The notes below the pieces were generated by a model. It was not told where the DNA came from and made no database searches. It worked only from the letters and a program-made list of their open reading frames with translations. From a virus, in IMG/VR virus record IMGVR_UViG_3300008266_000108, positions 1 to 44,555 of that record: a stretch of 44,555 bases of DNA; one strand, written 5' to 3'. The position numbers were made by a program, and so were the translations under genes. Position 1 is the first letter of the stretch. The number at the start of each line of letters is the position of its first letter. Shown here piece by piece: positions 31,193 through 40,254 of this stretch.

Positions 31193-31554
31193 CAGACCGG
31201 CCAGTACTTCAACTGCACTGCGCCCGTGAACGCCGCCGTGTTCGGCCGCTCCGAGATGTCCGGCTCATCCGTGTACTGCGCTTCTATGTCAGCGCCCGTC
31301 AGCGGATGCGTCCACGCAAAGCGCAGCGCGCCGCCCTTGCAGGTCACCTCATAGTGCTCCATCAGATCCGCGGCCTGCGCCCAGCTCAGCCGCAGATTGA
31401 ACGACAGCGTGCCCGGTGCCTTCGTCGTCACGCGGCGGCGCTTCTCAGCGCCCGTCTTGTCCGACTCGAACCCGACATAGCCGCGCCCGGGCTTGGTCTT
31501 GAACCCGGCCTTCAGCGGCCAGACGCCCGCGCCCGGAAACACTGTTGTCGCCAT
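31192..31554 (-). CDS. Minor tail protein (M position)
   Basis: 120 aa. VFPGAGVWPLKAGFKTKPG and GALRFAWTHPLTGADIEAQY are beta-rich, with the Trp/Pro pattern of small tail-tip proteins. Order (tape measure, this gene, DUF1833, NlpC, J) equals lambda H-M-L-K-J. Identity is inferred from position. Confidence 0.65.
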   Translation of the reverse strand: MATTVFPGAGVWPLKAGFKTKPGRGYVGFESDKTGAEKRRRVTTKAPGTLSFNLRLSWAQAADLMEHYEVTCKGGALRFAWTHPLTGADIEAQYTDEPDISERPNTAAFTGAVQLKYWPV

Positions 31555-31567
31555 CAGACGCCACCCA

Positions 31568-34051
31568 TCAGACCGGCCTCAGCCGGGGCCGCACGCCCGA
31601 CCGCTCGGTCATCGCCTTGTCCATCGATCCGCTGCGCACGTTCTCGCGCTGTGCCTGCTTCACCATGGGCTTCAGGATCGTCTCGATCGTCACATTGCCG
31701 CGCCCGTCCTGCGACGTCTTCGTCTCGGTCTCGATCGCCTGGCCGGTGTTGTTCGTGACCGTCGGCATGATGTTGACCACCGGCGCCGCCGCCCGTTCAC
31801 GCCCGCCGCCGCCGCCACCGGCCAGCGCCATCAGCTGCGCCGGATCGAACGACGGCGCCATCGCCCGCGCCGGCATCGCCGCCATCCCGCCCGGCGCGCC
31901 CAGTGCCCCGAACCGCGCGCCGCCGGGCGTGACGGAACCAGGCCCCACCAGGGCCGCAACGGGGCGATCGCCGGTACGATCAACGGCGCGATACTCAATA
32001 GCGTTGCGCAGCACAGTGTTGCGCTCGATCACCTGCGGCCCGGCCCCCACAAGCCGCGCGGGCTCGCGAGGCGCAGCAACAGGTGCAGGTCCGACGAACG
32101 CCGCCAGGGCGCGGGTGGCCTCCGGCGCCGCACCGGCCCGCGCCGCCATCTGGCCGGCATTCAGCACCATCGCGTGCCCGCCGGCGACCAGATACTCCGG
32201 CCCCTCGGCCGCCTTGTTCTCGTTCACCAGATAGAACTTGCCGGGCTCGACGGGTCCGCCCCCGGCCCGCGGCCCGCCGAACTGACCGCCGCTTCCGCCG
32301 CCGATATTCGCAGATCCTTGCGCGCCAGCGCCGCCGCCGCCACCCAGCCCCGCGAACCCCAGCAGCGCATCGCCGAACAGGCTCCAGAAACTGCCCTCAT
32401 TGTTCGCCGCGCCCATCGCCGCCGCCTGCGCCAGCTGCGCCACGATGTCCACCAGCACGTTCAGCAGGTCATCCAGCGTCGTGACGTTGCCGCTCAGAAT
32501 CCGGCCCATCAGGTCGAACCGGGCATTCACCCCTTCGGTCGTGAAATCGGCGGTCTTCAGCGTCTCGACCAGTGCGACGGCCTGCTTGTTCGCATCCGTT
32601 AGCCAGGCATTGCGCTCGACATCCACCTTCGCCGTGGCCTGCCGCACCAGCGCGTCATACTCTGCATCGGTCGCGATCACGCCCAGCTGCCGCGCCCGGG
32701 TCAGCCCCTCGATCTGCTCGCGCAGCTTCGCATCGGCCTGCGCCGCCTTGCCCTTGATGTCCAGCACCAGCCGCTCGGCCGCCGCCAGCTCGCGCGCCGC
32801 TTCCGTTGCTGCGCGTTTCGCCTCGGCATCCGCCCTTGCCGTCGCGGCCGCGCCGCGCGCCGCCTCCTGTTCGGCTTCACGCATCTCGGCAATGCCCTCG
32901 GCATAGGCCTCCAGCTGTTTGTCGAGATTGGGCAGGAATGGAGATGGCAGGGCAGGGGTCGGCAGGCTGCCCAGATCGCGGCGCACAGTCGCTGTTGCGC
33001 CCGGCGCCGGCCGGTCTTCAGCCAGCGCCTCGTTCAGGTCTTGCCCGATCTGAAGCCCGGGCGCCAACCCGCGCAACACCTGGCCTCCTGTGGTTAGCAG
33101 GCCGGTCCGGAACAGTTTCTCGATACCCTGATTGAACGACTCGCTGTTGAACATGCCGATGATTTCGCGCAGCTTGTCGGCGATGAATTCCAGCACCGGC
33201 GTCGCGGCATTGCCAAGGGCGATGAAGGCCGGCGTGACGGTGACGCTCAACTTGGTCGCCATCTCCTCCCATTGACCGGTCAGCTCGGCGGCGCGCTGCA
33301 CCAGCTCTTCATCGACAATGCGCCCCGCTTCGCGGTTCTTCTGGTTCAACCCCTCCAGATTGCCTTCCGCGTCGATCAGGCCCTGCGCAATCGAATCCAG
33401 ACCCATACGAAACAGCACTGCGGCGGCGCGGCCCTGGTCGCCCATCTCGTTCGCGCCGCGCGCCACGCGCTGCAGCAGCGTCTCCATGTCTTCGATCCGG
33501 GACAGGTCATCACGGCTGATGCCAAGCGCGGTAAACCCGGCCTGCGCCCGCTCGGACCCACGCATCCCTGAAAGGGCCGTCAGCCGCGCGTCGCGCAGCG
33601 CCTGGATCGAGGCGTCGGCATTGGCGAATTCGAAACCTGCCTCACGGGCCGCCAGACGAAGACTCTGGATCGTATCGGTGCCAATCGTCAGCTTGTCGGC
33701 GATGTCCTGCAACTGGTCCAGGTCCGCGACAGTCTGGATCGCCTGTCGGCTGAGGGCCGCAAGACCGATGACGGCCGCACCAATACCTGCCGCCACCAGA
33801 ATGCCGGTCGGCCCGATCGACGACAGCACAGTCCCCAGCGTTCCGGCCCGGCTTGCCAGTCCCTCGATGCCGCGCTGCGCCTCGCCCGTCGCCGTCGTCA
33901 TCGCCCTTAAGCCTGGCGACGCCTCAACCTCTGTGGCGCGCCGGATCTTCCGCCCCGCCGCCTCGCCCTTGTCGCCGATCTCGTCAAGGCCGCGCACGAC
34001 GACCTCGCCGTTCTCCAGCTGCAGGCGCATCACGAATGTCTTGTCAGCCAT
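31568..34051 (-). CDS. Tail tape measure protein
   Basis: 827 aa. Start MADKTFVMRLQLENG, with GGAGGT five bases upstream, overlapping the end of the T frame by 8 bases. Long Ala-rich helices dominate. A hydrophobic segment is present at about 80-105 (IGPTGILVAAGIGAAVIGLA), and glycine-rich linkers are near 570-600. These are the signs of a tape measure, whose length sets tail length. It follows the G/GT frameshift pair, as in nearly all siphoviruses. Confidence 0.88.
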   Translation of the reverse strand: MADKTFVMRLQLENGEVVVRGLDEIGDKGEAAGRKIRRATEVEASPGLRAMTTATGEAQRGIEGLASRAGTLGTVLSSIGPTGILVAAGIGAAVIGLAALSRQAIQTVADLDQLQDIADKLTIGTDTIQSLRLAAREAGFEFANADASIQALRDARLTALSGMRGSERAQAGFTALGISRDDLSRIEDMETLLQRVARGANEMGDQGRAAAVLFRMGLDSIAQGLIDAEGNLEGLNQKNREAGRIVDEELVQRAAELTGQWEEMATKLSVTVTPAFIALGNAATPVLEFIADKLREIIGMFNSESFNQGIEKLFRTGLLTTGGQVLRGLAPGLQIGQDLNEALAEDRPAPGATATVRRDLGSLPTPALPSPFLPNLDKQLEAYAEGIAEMREAEQEAARGAAATARADAEAKRAATEAARELAAAERLVLDIKGKAAQADAKLREQIEGLTRARQLGVIATDAEYDALVRQATAKVDVERNAWLTDANKQAVALVETLKTADFTTEGVNARFDLMGRILSGNVTTLDDLLNVLVDIVAQLAQAAAMGAANNEGSFWSLFGDALLGFAGLGGGGGAGAQGSANIGGGSGGQFGGPRAGGGPVEPGKFYLVNENKAAEGPEYLVAGGHAMVLNAGQMAARAGAAPEATRALAAFVGPAPVAAPREPARLVGAGPQVIERNTVLRNAIEYRAVDRTGDRPVAALVGPGSVTPGGARFGALGAPGGMAAMPARAMAPSFDPAQLMALAGGGGGGRERAAAPVVNIMPTVTNNTGQAIETETKTSQDGRGNVTIETILKPMVKQAQRENVRSGSMDKAMTERSGVRPRLRPV

Positions 34052-34873
34052 GCTGCACCTCCGTGTATTCGCCAGGCTCGGCGGCGCCGCCGCCCTCGTC
34101 AGGCGCAGCACGATCCCGCGCCGCCTTCTCCGCCGCGCCCTTCACGGCGCCGGCCTCATAGAACCGCGCATAGGCCCTGATCTGGGGCCAGGTCGCGTCG
34201 TCGCCATGCACGATCATCAGGCTGGGCCAGTCGATCCCGGCCAGCCCGCCCAGCGCGCCCATGCGCCACACGCCGGGGCTGCCGCACGCCTTGACGGTCA
34301 GCACGCCGGCCCCGGTCTGAGGGCGGTGTTCGATCTGCGGGCACAGCGCCCCGTCATCGCCCGGCAGGCCCCGCGAACAGGGCCGGTTGGCGCTCAGGCA
34401 TCCCCGGCAATAGTCTGCGCCCCCGCCCCAGTCATACTGGGCGAGGGCGCTGAGGCGTTTCCCTCCGGGATACTCACCAGCAGCTTTGCGGCGTGCTCGC
34501 ACCACGCCCCGAACAAAGCCGGCATCTGCAGCGCCTTGTAAACCTCCGTCCCCGGCATCCGTCCCTCGACGCGTGTTCCGCCCTCCAGGAACGAGACCGT
34601 CTTCACCGAGGCGATCCACAGCTCGGCATAATACAGCCAGCTGCGCAGGCCCTCTTTCAGCAGGGGCTGCGCCATCGCCTCCGGGTCAAGGCCGATCTCG
34701 GCCAGCGCCGCGGCGCCGTTCTCGATCGCCGCCATGATCTCGCCGGCCTTCGTGCGCGCCGCGCTCATGACCACCGCATCCAGGGCGCCGTGATGCGCCT
34801 CCAGCCCCATCGGATCGAAGCGGAACACGCTAGGGCGAACCGCCGCCAGCGGCCACATTAGGATTTCGCTCAT
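34044..34873 (-). CDS. GT: Tail assembly chaperone GT frameshift product
   Basis: A -1 frameshift at GGGAAAC (plus strand 34457-34463, GTTTCCC) joins the first 139 codons of G to the T frame ending at 34044, giving about 276 aa. The heptamer reads G-GGA-AAC in the G frame, a valid X-XXY-YYZ slip site. The T part has a cysteine cluster (DYCRGCLSANRPCSRG, then LCPQIEH) like a zinc ribbon. Both proteins bind the tape measure during tail assembly in lambda. Slip efficiency cannot be judged from sequence. Confidence 0.75.
34394..34873 (-). CDS. Tail assembly chaperone G
   Basis: 159 aa. Start MSEILMWPLAAVRPS overlaps the tail tube stop as ATGA. Mostly helical with a short disordered end (SAPSPSMTGAGAQTIAGDA), which is the region bypassed when ribosomes shift at GGGAAAC. 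Position between tail tube and tape measure supports the chaperone call. Confidence 0.78.
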   Translation of the reverse strand: MSEILMWPLAAVRPSVFRFDPMGLEAHHGALDAVVMSAARTKAGEIMAAIENGAAALAEIGLDPEAMAQPLLKEGLRSWLYYAELWIASVKTVSFLEGGTRVEGRMPGTEVYKALQMPALFGAWCEHAAKLLVSIPEGNASAPSPSMTGAGAQTIAGDA

Positions 34874-35841
34874 GCGTAGACCGTGCCGGCCGTGCCGCAT
34901 TTCAGCGTCGCCAGCAGCGCCTCGACGCTTGCGGTCTGTTCAGGCCTGATACTGAACGACTCCTCCACGCCGCCCGGCCCGTTCACCTGCGGGCCTTCCG
35001 CCTTCAGCCGCACATTGGCCATCGCCAGGTTGAACAGCCGGTTCGTCGCATCGCTCAGAGAGGGCGTGTTGATCGACAGCGCGGCCGGCGCGGCGTTCGT
35101 CTTGCTCAGCTGGCGGAACGTCCTGTCCTTATGGCGCAGGCGCAGCGTGCCGGTGATCGCCAGCAGGCCCTGGTCCATCTCGGCGGGGAATTCCTCGCCC
35201 GACATGGTGTTGTAGCGGTCCAGATTGTTCGTGAAGTTCAGCGTGCCCTGCAGCAGATCGGCCATCAGCGTGCCGCCCCAGCTGGCCGTCGACTTGTATT
35301 TTAGCAGCGGCGCAGCGGTCAACGCGGTCGCCGTCGTGCCCGACAGGAATGTCGTGTCGTAGTCAAACGCACCGACCTCCCACGTCATGTCCACGCGCAG
35401 ATAGCTCGGGTCCTTGGTGAAGTCGAACGCCATCGTGTTCAGCCGGCAGTTCCGGTACTGCCCCACATCGCCGCTCTGCCACGCCACCTGGATGGTTGCA
35501 TAGGGCTGCGTCTCGCGGCCCGACTTCGCGGTGTGCACGAAGTTCGGGCTGGTGCCGGTCGTGGTCAGCGTGCCCAGCAGGAATTTCAGCCAGTGGCCCA
35601 GCATGTTCAGATCGGCGCGCACGGTCATGCGCAGCTGCCCTGCGACCAGGGCGCGCAGCGGCGCGATCGGATCGCGGGTGTTCTCCAGCGTCTCGCCCAG
35701 ATGCGGGTCGTCGACGAAGTCGGGGTCCGCCGGCGGTATGATCGAGTAGAACGGGAACACCACCCAGCCCGACGACGCCACGGTCAGCGCGTCCGCCTGA
35801 TAGCCAAACCGCGCTTTGACGGCGCGTCCAAGGTTACGCAT
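34870..35841 (-). CDS. Major tail tube protein
   Basis: 323 aa. A beta-barrel-type sequence with GQLRMTVRADLNMLGHWLKF, LLKYKSTASWGGTLMADLL and LQGTLNFTNNLDRYNTMSGE, typical of phage tail tube proteins of the V type. Located between the small connector gene and the G chaperone. A C-terminal Ig-like domain is not evident. Confidence 0.75.
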   Translation of the reverse strand: MRNLGRAVKARFGYQADALTVASSGWVVFPFYSIIPPADPDFVDDPHLGETLENTRDPIAPLRALVAGQLRMTVRADLNMLGHWLKFLLGTLTTTGTSPNFVHTAKSGRETQPYATIQVAWQSGDVGQYRNCRLNTMAFDFTKDPSYLRVDMTWEVGAFDYDTTFLSGTTATALTAAPLLKYKSTASWGGTLMADLLQGTLNFTNNLDRYNTMSGEEFPAEMDQGLLAITGTLRLRHKDRTFRQLSKTNAAPAALSINTPSLSDATNRLFNLAMANVRLKAEGPQVNGPGGVEESFSIRPEQTASVEALLATLKCGTAGTVYA

Positions 35842-36118
35842 AGGTATATCCTCCAGTGGTCAGATCTCTGGCCTGTCCCTCGCCAATGCTCACATCATCC
35901 CGGCTCGCCGGCCGCGCCACGCCATCCGCGACCAGCGTTGCGGCCTTCTCAGGCTGCACCCGAATGAGCCGCCCTGGCCCCAGGTCCAGCGCCAGGCCAT
36001 CCGGCTTGCGCACCTCCAGCCACCCAGTCAGCACCACCCAGACGGGCGATGCGTCCTTCTCTGGCGCAGGCACAGCAGAAGCCCCGGCCGAACCGGCCGC
36101 CGCAGTCGTCTTGCTCAT
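35834..36118 (-). CDS. Small tail-region protein, 94 aa
   Basis: A polar Ala/Pro-rich N-terminus is followed by a beta-rich segment (VLTGWLEVRKPDGLALDLGP). No family recognised. It lies between the tail terminator and the tail tube, overlapping the latter by 8 bases. Confidence 0.6.
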   Translation of the reverse strand: MSKTTAAAGSAGASAVPAPEKDASPVWVVLTGWLEVRKPDGLALDLGPGRLIRVQPEKAATLVADGVARPASRDDVSIGEGQARDLTTGGYTYA

Positions 36119-36128
36119 GTCGATGTCC

Positions 36129-36572
36129 TCAGCCGAACTCGGTCGGCGCGGTGTAGAGAAACAGGATCGGCAGCTCCGCCACCTTCAGCCCCACGGCAAA
36201 ATCCAGAACCTCGGGCGCGGGTTCTTCGGGCGGCTCGACCACACACAGATCCACCAGACCCTCCAGGTCGTCATCGGTCAGAACCTCGGCCACCCGGCTG
36301 GCCGATGCGTCGAAGCGCTGATCCCGGCCGGCGTCATCCTCGCCGCGCACCCAGATCTGCAGCCGGGCGCGGTGATCAAACTCCCAGCCCCCACCCAGCA
36401 GCGCGGTCGGCTGCACGCGCGGCCCGTCCATCAGGTTGAACCATACGGTGTCGATGTCATCGACCCGCTCGGCGAATGCCGCATTGCGCGTCAGCAGCGG
36501 CGTCGATCCTGCCGCAAACGCGCCGGCCAGGCGACCAAAGATCGCCGTCAGGATCTGCTCGCGCATGCTCAT
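36129..36572 (-). CDS. Tail terminator protein (U-like)
   Basis: 147 aa. Start MSMREQILTAIFGRL overlaps the upstream stop as ATGA. A helical N-terminus leads to beta strands WEFDHRARLQIWVRGED and FAVGLKVAELPILFLY, the layout of lambda U-type tail terminators. Position just before the tail tube agrees. Confidence 0.65.
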   Translation of the reverse strand: MSMREQILTAIFGRLAGAFAAGSTPLLTRNAAFAERVDDIDTVWFNLMDGPRVQPTALLGGGWEFDHRARLQIWVRGEDDAGRDQRFDASASRVAEVLTDDDLEGLVDLCVVEPPEEPAPEVLDFAVGLKVAELPILFLYTAPTEFG

Positions 36573-37231
36573 GATCTGGCTCCGGTCGACGCCGGCCACG
36601 CCGCCGCAATGTTGGGCTTCAGTTGGTCACCTGCAGCGGCCAGGGTGGATTCGATAGCGATCCGCTTGGGCATCTGCACCTGGCGCACGAAGACGAACAT
36701 CGGTGTCCAACTCACGTCGCGATTCTGCGCGATGCGGCGCTTGCTCGCCTTGCGCAGGCTCGTGCCATTCTTGCCCAGTACGGTCGGAAACAGCGCCAGA
36801 AACCCGGTCTTCGTCTTCAAGATCTTCGGGTCGCCAAATCGCTTCAGCGCCTCAGCGTAGGTCATGCGGCGGCCGCGCGCCGCCTTCGGCGCTGTCGGCA
36901 GCGCGATGGCCAGCCAGCCGGCATTGCCGCGGCCCTTGATCAGTGATCCGCGCGTCAGCGATTCGAAGATATGCGGCGCGCGGCTCACCATGTTCGCGGC
37001 CGGGCTCAGCGAGATGGTCGAGCCCTTGGGGTAAACCGCGACCGTGATGGTCTGCGAAAACCTCTGGCTGAAACCGGCCTCGACAAGTTTCGCGCGCGCG
37101 GCAGCTTTCCACCGATCGCCCGTCACCCGCATGCCGTTCGTGGCGGCGACACGCGCATGGCGCGCCTCTTCCGTCATCGCCTTGCGCATCTGCCCTTCCC
37201 AACTCTTGGTCAGGCCCAGGCCAAAGCTCAT
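36569..37231 (-). CDS. Minor tail / tail completion protein (Z-like position)
   Basis: 220 aa. Start MSFGLGLTKSWEGQM forms an ATGA overlap. A basic, helical N-terminus and a C-terminal run MTYAEALKRFGDPKILKTKT are like DUF6441-type proteins of alphaproteobacterial phages. Its position equals lambda Z. The name is inferred mainly from order. Confidence 0.6.
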   Translation of the reverse strand: MSFGLGLTKSWEGQMRKAMTEEARHARVAATNGMRVTGDRWKAAARAKLVEAGFSQRFSQTITVAVYPKGSTISLSPAANMVSRAPHIFESLTRGSLIKGRGNAGWLAIALPTAPKAARGRRMTYAEALKRFGDPKILKTKTGFLALFPTVLGKNGTSLRKASKRRIAQNRDVSWTPMFVFVRQVQMPKRIAIESTLAAAGDQLKPNIAAAWPASTGARS

Positions 37232-37557
37232 GACGCCGCCGCCACCTGACAACGCAACGTCCACACCAGCCGATCAGGGTCGTCCATGCTGGGCTTCTCG
37301 ACGATCTGCCACGCGACGCCATTCTGACGGATCACCCCGTCCTTTACGGGAGTGATGTCCGGGCTGGCCGTCATCTCGAACAATCCGCTTTTCGTCCGTC
37401 CACGAGCCTGGCCGATGGTGAGATCGGCATCCTCAGTCGAAGAGATGATCGTGACCGGGCGCGCCGCCGCGTCCGGAACCGGAGGCGTATACGTCGCCTC
37501 GACCCCGAACGCGGCGTCGGCAGCGCGAAGCACCACCGACGGATCGAACAACCCCAT
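37228..37557 (-). CDS. Head-tail connector protein (FII-like)
   Basis: 109 aa. MGLFDPSVVLRAADAAFGVEA then a small beta domain ending VKDGVIRQNGVAWQIVEKPS resembles lambda FII-type connectors, which join the head to the tail tube. It lies directly after the major capsid gene, separated by a 21-base palindrome. Confidence 0.7.
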   Translation of the reverse strand: MGLFDPSVVLRAADAAFGVEATYTPPVPDAAARPVTIISSTEDADLTIGQARGRTKSGLFEMTASPDITPVKDGVIRQNGVAWQIVEKPSMDDPDRLVWTLRCQVAAAS

Positions 37558-37558
37558 G

Positions 37559-37579
37559 ACCCCGAACGCCGTTCGGGGT
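37559..37579. repeat. 21-bp palindrome between capsid and connector genes (copy 5 of the 13-bp element)
   Basis: Ten-base arms (ACCCCGAACG and its complement) flank one base. The 13-bp core is at 37563-37575. It spans the interval from the capsid stop codon to two bases before the connector start, so in mRNA it would form an 8-bp hairpin with loop GGC. It may tune expression of connector relative to capsid. Confidence 0.65.
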
Positions 37580-38607
37580 TAGTTCGAGGATGTGATCTTG
37601 ATCGAAATCCCCGGCCTCTTGTTGATCGGCAGGGGATTGCTCTCGGTGTGCACCACAACTGCGTCGCCCGATTCTCTCAGATACTGGCGAGCATAAAAGG
37701 GCAGTCCCACGGTGTTCACCGTCTCGATCAGATTGGCCGGCGCATCATACGTCGTGAACGTATCCAAGGTGCCCAATGGGAACGCGACGCCGCCGCTAGC
37801 CGGCAGGAATGGTCCGGCAGTAGAGCCGTCAGACAATGTCGCCGTGCCGCTATACGCCTCCCACATGATGCCGCCGAAGCTGAACCCGCGCCGCATCCCA
37901 TCGCGCAACGGATTGTTTCCGTCAGTCGCAGCGAAGTACTTGTAAGCGTCGGCCACCTTGGCGTGCCCGATGAGTTTGTTGAAGAAAGTCCGGTCGACAA
38001 AAGCATGAACGTCCGTCATCACCTCGCCCTGCAGATTGTCTTCGATCGCATCGATCACGCTGCGCGCCTTCGCGACGACGTCCGTTCCGGCAGTGCCGAG
38101 TAGAAAATCGACAGTCACCTGAGAGACGCCGAACTCGGTATAGAAGTTGACCAGCGTGGCGCCCGATCCGTCTTTAAGGACACCCTGTAGGGCGTTCACC
38201 TGCATGTATTCGCGCGTCAGTTCGTGCTTCGCCTGCATCTTCTGCAGGCGCGAATTCATCAGCACGGCCAGTGGGTCTGGGGCATCACCATAGATCTGCG
38301 GACGAACCCCCTGAAAATCGGCCGGCAGAATGTAGTCGTCATACGGAATATGCGGCACCCGGAAGCCGCGCACAGAGCGAGCGTCGCGCTTGTATACGGA
38401 GGCCGGCCCGCCGCGTGGAGTCGACGGCAAAAGATTAATGACGCCGTTGGCATACTCGACCAGCGCGAAATCGACAGTGATGCCCTCGGGCCGGAACAAG
38501 CCCAGATCGCTCACGCGTGAATAGCGGCGCGGCAGTATATTGATGGCTTCCGTCATCTCGGCCAGGGAAAAGCCGCCGGCGTCGAACGGATTGACGACAA
38601 CTGTCAT
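37579..38607 (-). CDS. Major capsid protein (lambda E family)
   Basis: 342 aa. Start MTVVVNPFDAGGFSL with AAGGAAT seven bases upstream. VNPFDAGGFSLAEMTEAINI, the DSN-like NLLPSTPRGGPASVYKRD segment and MLRAFVDRTFFNKLI-type helix (VHAFVDRTFFNKLIGHAKV) agree with phage major capsid protein E. The decoration and protease genes lie upstream. No N-terminal scaffold domain is present, again as in lambda. Confidence 0.88.
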   Translation of the reverse strand: MTVVVNPFDAGGFSLAEMTEAINILPRRYSRVSDLGLFRPEGITVDFALVEYANGVINLLPSTPRGGPASVYKRDARSVRGFRVPHIPYDDYILPADFQGVRPQIYGDAPDPLAVLMNSRLQKMQAKHELTREYMQVNALQGVLKDGSGATLVNFYTEFGVSQVTVDFLLGTAGTDVVAKARSVIDAIEDNLQGEVMTDVHAFVDRTFFNKLIGHAKVADAYKYFAATDGNNPLRDGMRRGFSFGGIMWEAYSGTATLSDGSTAGPFLPASGGVAFPLGTLDTFTTYDAPANLIETVNTVGLPFYARQYLRESGDAVVVHTESNPLPINKRPGISIKITSSN

Positions 38608-38637
38608 GATTGTATTCCTTCTCGAGACTGGGCTGGG

Positions 38638-39018
38638 TTAGACGGCGACGCGCGGCACGATGCCGAGTGTGACAAGCTGGGCGCGCTTGGCGGCCTTCTT
38701 GGGCGCGTCGGAGACACTGGCGTCGAAGAGCAGCAGTGCATCGGCCACGAGTGCCGGGCCGCGTTTCACGATCAGGCCCTGAGCATCGCCGGCGCTCGCA
38801 TCGACACGCTGGATCAGCACGCCAGCAGCAACCTGCGCGCCGTCAGATCCGGTGTCTGTTGAAAGTTTGTATTTTCCGCCGGTGGTGATCTGCCCCAGGA
38901 CAGAACCGATCTCGTAGATCGAACCAGTCAGCAGGGTAACGACTTCGCGCGTGAAGTTCGGATTGCACTCATATTTCACCACGTCGCCGACCAACGGCGA
39001 CTGTGTCAGAACAGGCAT
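38638..39018 (-). CDS. Head decoration protein (lambda D family)
   Basis: 126 aa. FTREVVTLLTGSIYEIGSVL and the VLIQRVDASAGDAQGLIVKRG block are the standard pattern of D-type decoration proteins, which trimerise on the capsid surface after expansion. GGAG precedes ATG by seven bases. A terminator lies just upstream. Confidence 0.85.
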   Translation of the reverse strand: MPVLTQSPLVGDVVKYECNPNFTREVVTLLTGSIYEIGSVLGQITTGGKYKLSTDTGSDGAQVAAGVLIQRVDASAGDAQGLIVKRGPALVADALLLFDASVSDAPKKAAKRAQLVTLGIVPRVAV

Positions 39019-39043
39019 GGGTTTTCTCCTTCAGTTGCCGTAA

Positions 39044-39071
39044 GAAAAAAGGCCGCCCCTAACGGGCGGCC
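39044..39071 (-). terminator. Rho-independent terminator between protease and decoration genes
   Basis: On the minus strand GGCCGCCC and GGGCGGCC pair around a 5-base loop, then CTTTTTTC. It may lower the level of upstream packaging transcripts relative to separately promoted head proteins, or be partly read through. Confidence 0.75.
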
Positions 39072-39099
39072 TCTAGACGCGGTCACACCGCGAATTCGA

Positions 39100-40251
39100 T
39101 CAGCTCGTTTTCTTTTTCGCCGCTGCGCGTGCAGTACGAACCAGGGCGCTTTCTCCAGCAGTCGCACCTCGGGGCGCGGCCACAATGAGTGGGGCAGCCT
39201 CGCTGCGAGCCGCTAGCTCCTCCAGCACACTGCGCCGAAGCGCGTCGGGCTGGACGCCATCTCGAATGGCGGCCGCCGCGTCGATCGTTACCCCTTGCCG
39301 AAGGGCAGTTGCTGCGATTTCCGCGATGTCGGCCGATCTCGCCATTTCCGCAGCGACGCGCAAAGTTGCCGCGTCCGGCGCTGGCGGCTCCGGCTCAGGG
39401 ACCGGCTCGGGCGCCGGTGCGGGCGTCGGATCTGGATTGTCCAGCGCGGCTGCGAAACTGGTCAATGCCGCTTCGAAGCTGAGCACCTCGTCCGCCAGTC
39501 CGGCAGCGACAGCCTGGGCGCCACGATAGACGGCGGCTTCCTGCGCCCGGATCTCTGCGTCATCCAGCGGTCGCGACGTCGCGACCGCCGTCACGAACTT
39601 GGCGTAAAGGGAATCGATGTCGGCCTGGATGTCGGCCAGCGCGCTTGCGCTCAGCGGCATGTGAGGGTTGCCATCGCTCTTCTTGGCGCCGGCCTGGATG
39701 TACGTGTAGCTCGCGCCCAGTCGAGCGTCGTAGGCGGACTGGTCGCAATGCAGCGCGATGACACCGATCGAACCCAGCTGCGCGGTCTGCGTCGCTATCA
39801 CCCTGTCACAAGCGCTCGCGATCAGATACGCGCCCGAACAGGCGGTCTCCCGCGCGATTGCCCAGACTGGCTTGCCTGCCGCGGTCTTTGCGGCGACCAG
39901 GCTATCGCGACAGTCGAATGCACCGGCTGCCTCGCCGCCGCACGAGTCGATTTCGACCATGACGCCAAGAACCACAGGATCGGCCAGCGCCGCAGTCACG
40001 CGATCAACCACTGCGGCATAGTCTGAAAGCCCGAAATACAGATCCCATTCGTCGGCGCGGGCAGCGATAAATCCAAGCACCTGCACAACGGCAACGCCGC
40101 CAGGGCGAAGGTCATAACCACCGGCAGCATAGACCCTCTCAACGCGCACGCCGGTGATCGCACGGGCTGACAGTTCAGCCTCCGCCAGCGGCCAACAGGC
40201 CGCCAGAGCGCGATTACTGACACGCGCCCTCAGGGCTTCCATCCGCTCCAT
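39100..40251 (-). CDS. Head maturation protease, S49 family (lambda C-like)
   Basis: 383 aa. Catalytic Ser139 (ETACSGAYLIASACD) and a Lys near 190 (AGAKKSDGNPH) fit phage S49 proteases. GVMVEIDSCGGEAAGAFD is the other conserved block. A Pro-Glu-rich linker at about 275-293 separates a helical C-terminal part which, as with lambda C/Nu3, could serve as scaffold; no convincing internal start is visible. Start with GGAG six bases upstream. Confidence 0.85.
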   Translation of the reverse strand: MERMEALRARVSNRALAACWPLAEAELSARAITGVRVERVYAAGGYDLRPGGVAVVQVLGFIAARADEWDLYFGLSDYAAVVDRVTAALADPVVLGVMVEIDSCGGEAAGAFDCRDSLVAAKTAAGKPVWAIARETACSGAYLIASACDRVIATQTAQLGSIGVIALHCDQSAYDARLGASYTYIQAGAKKSDGNPHMPLSASALADIQADIDSLYAKFVTAVATSRPLDDAEIRAQEAAVYRGAQAVAAGLADEVLSFEAALTSFAAALDNPDPTPAPAPEPVPEPEPPAPDAATLRVAAEMARSADIAEIAATALRQGVTIDAAAAIRDGVQPDALRRSVLEELAARSEAAPLIVAAPRGATAGESALVRTARAAAKKKTS

Positions 40252-40254
40252 TGT

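Noticed and set aside
37503-37520. Possible sixth copy of the 13-bp palindrome (CCGAACGCGGCGTCGG)
   Set aside because: Only the left arm matches; the right arm is lost.
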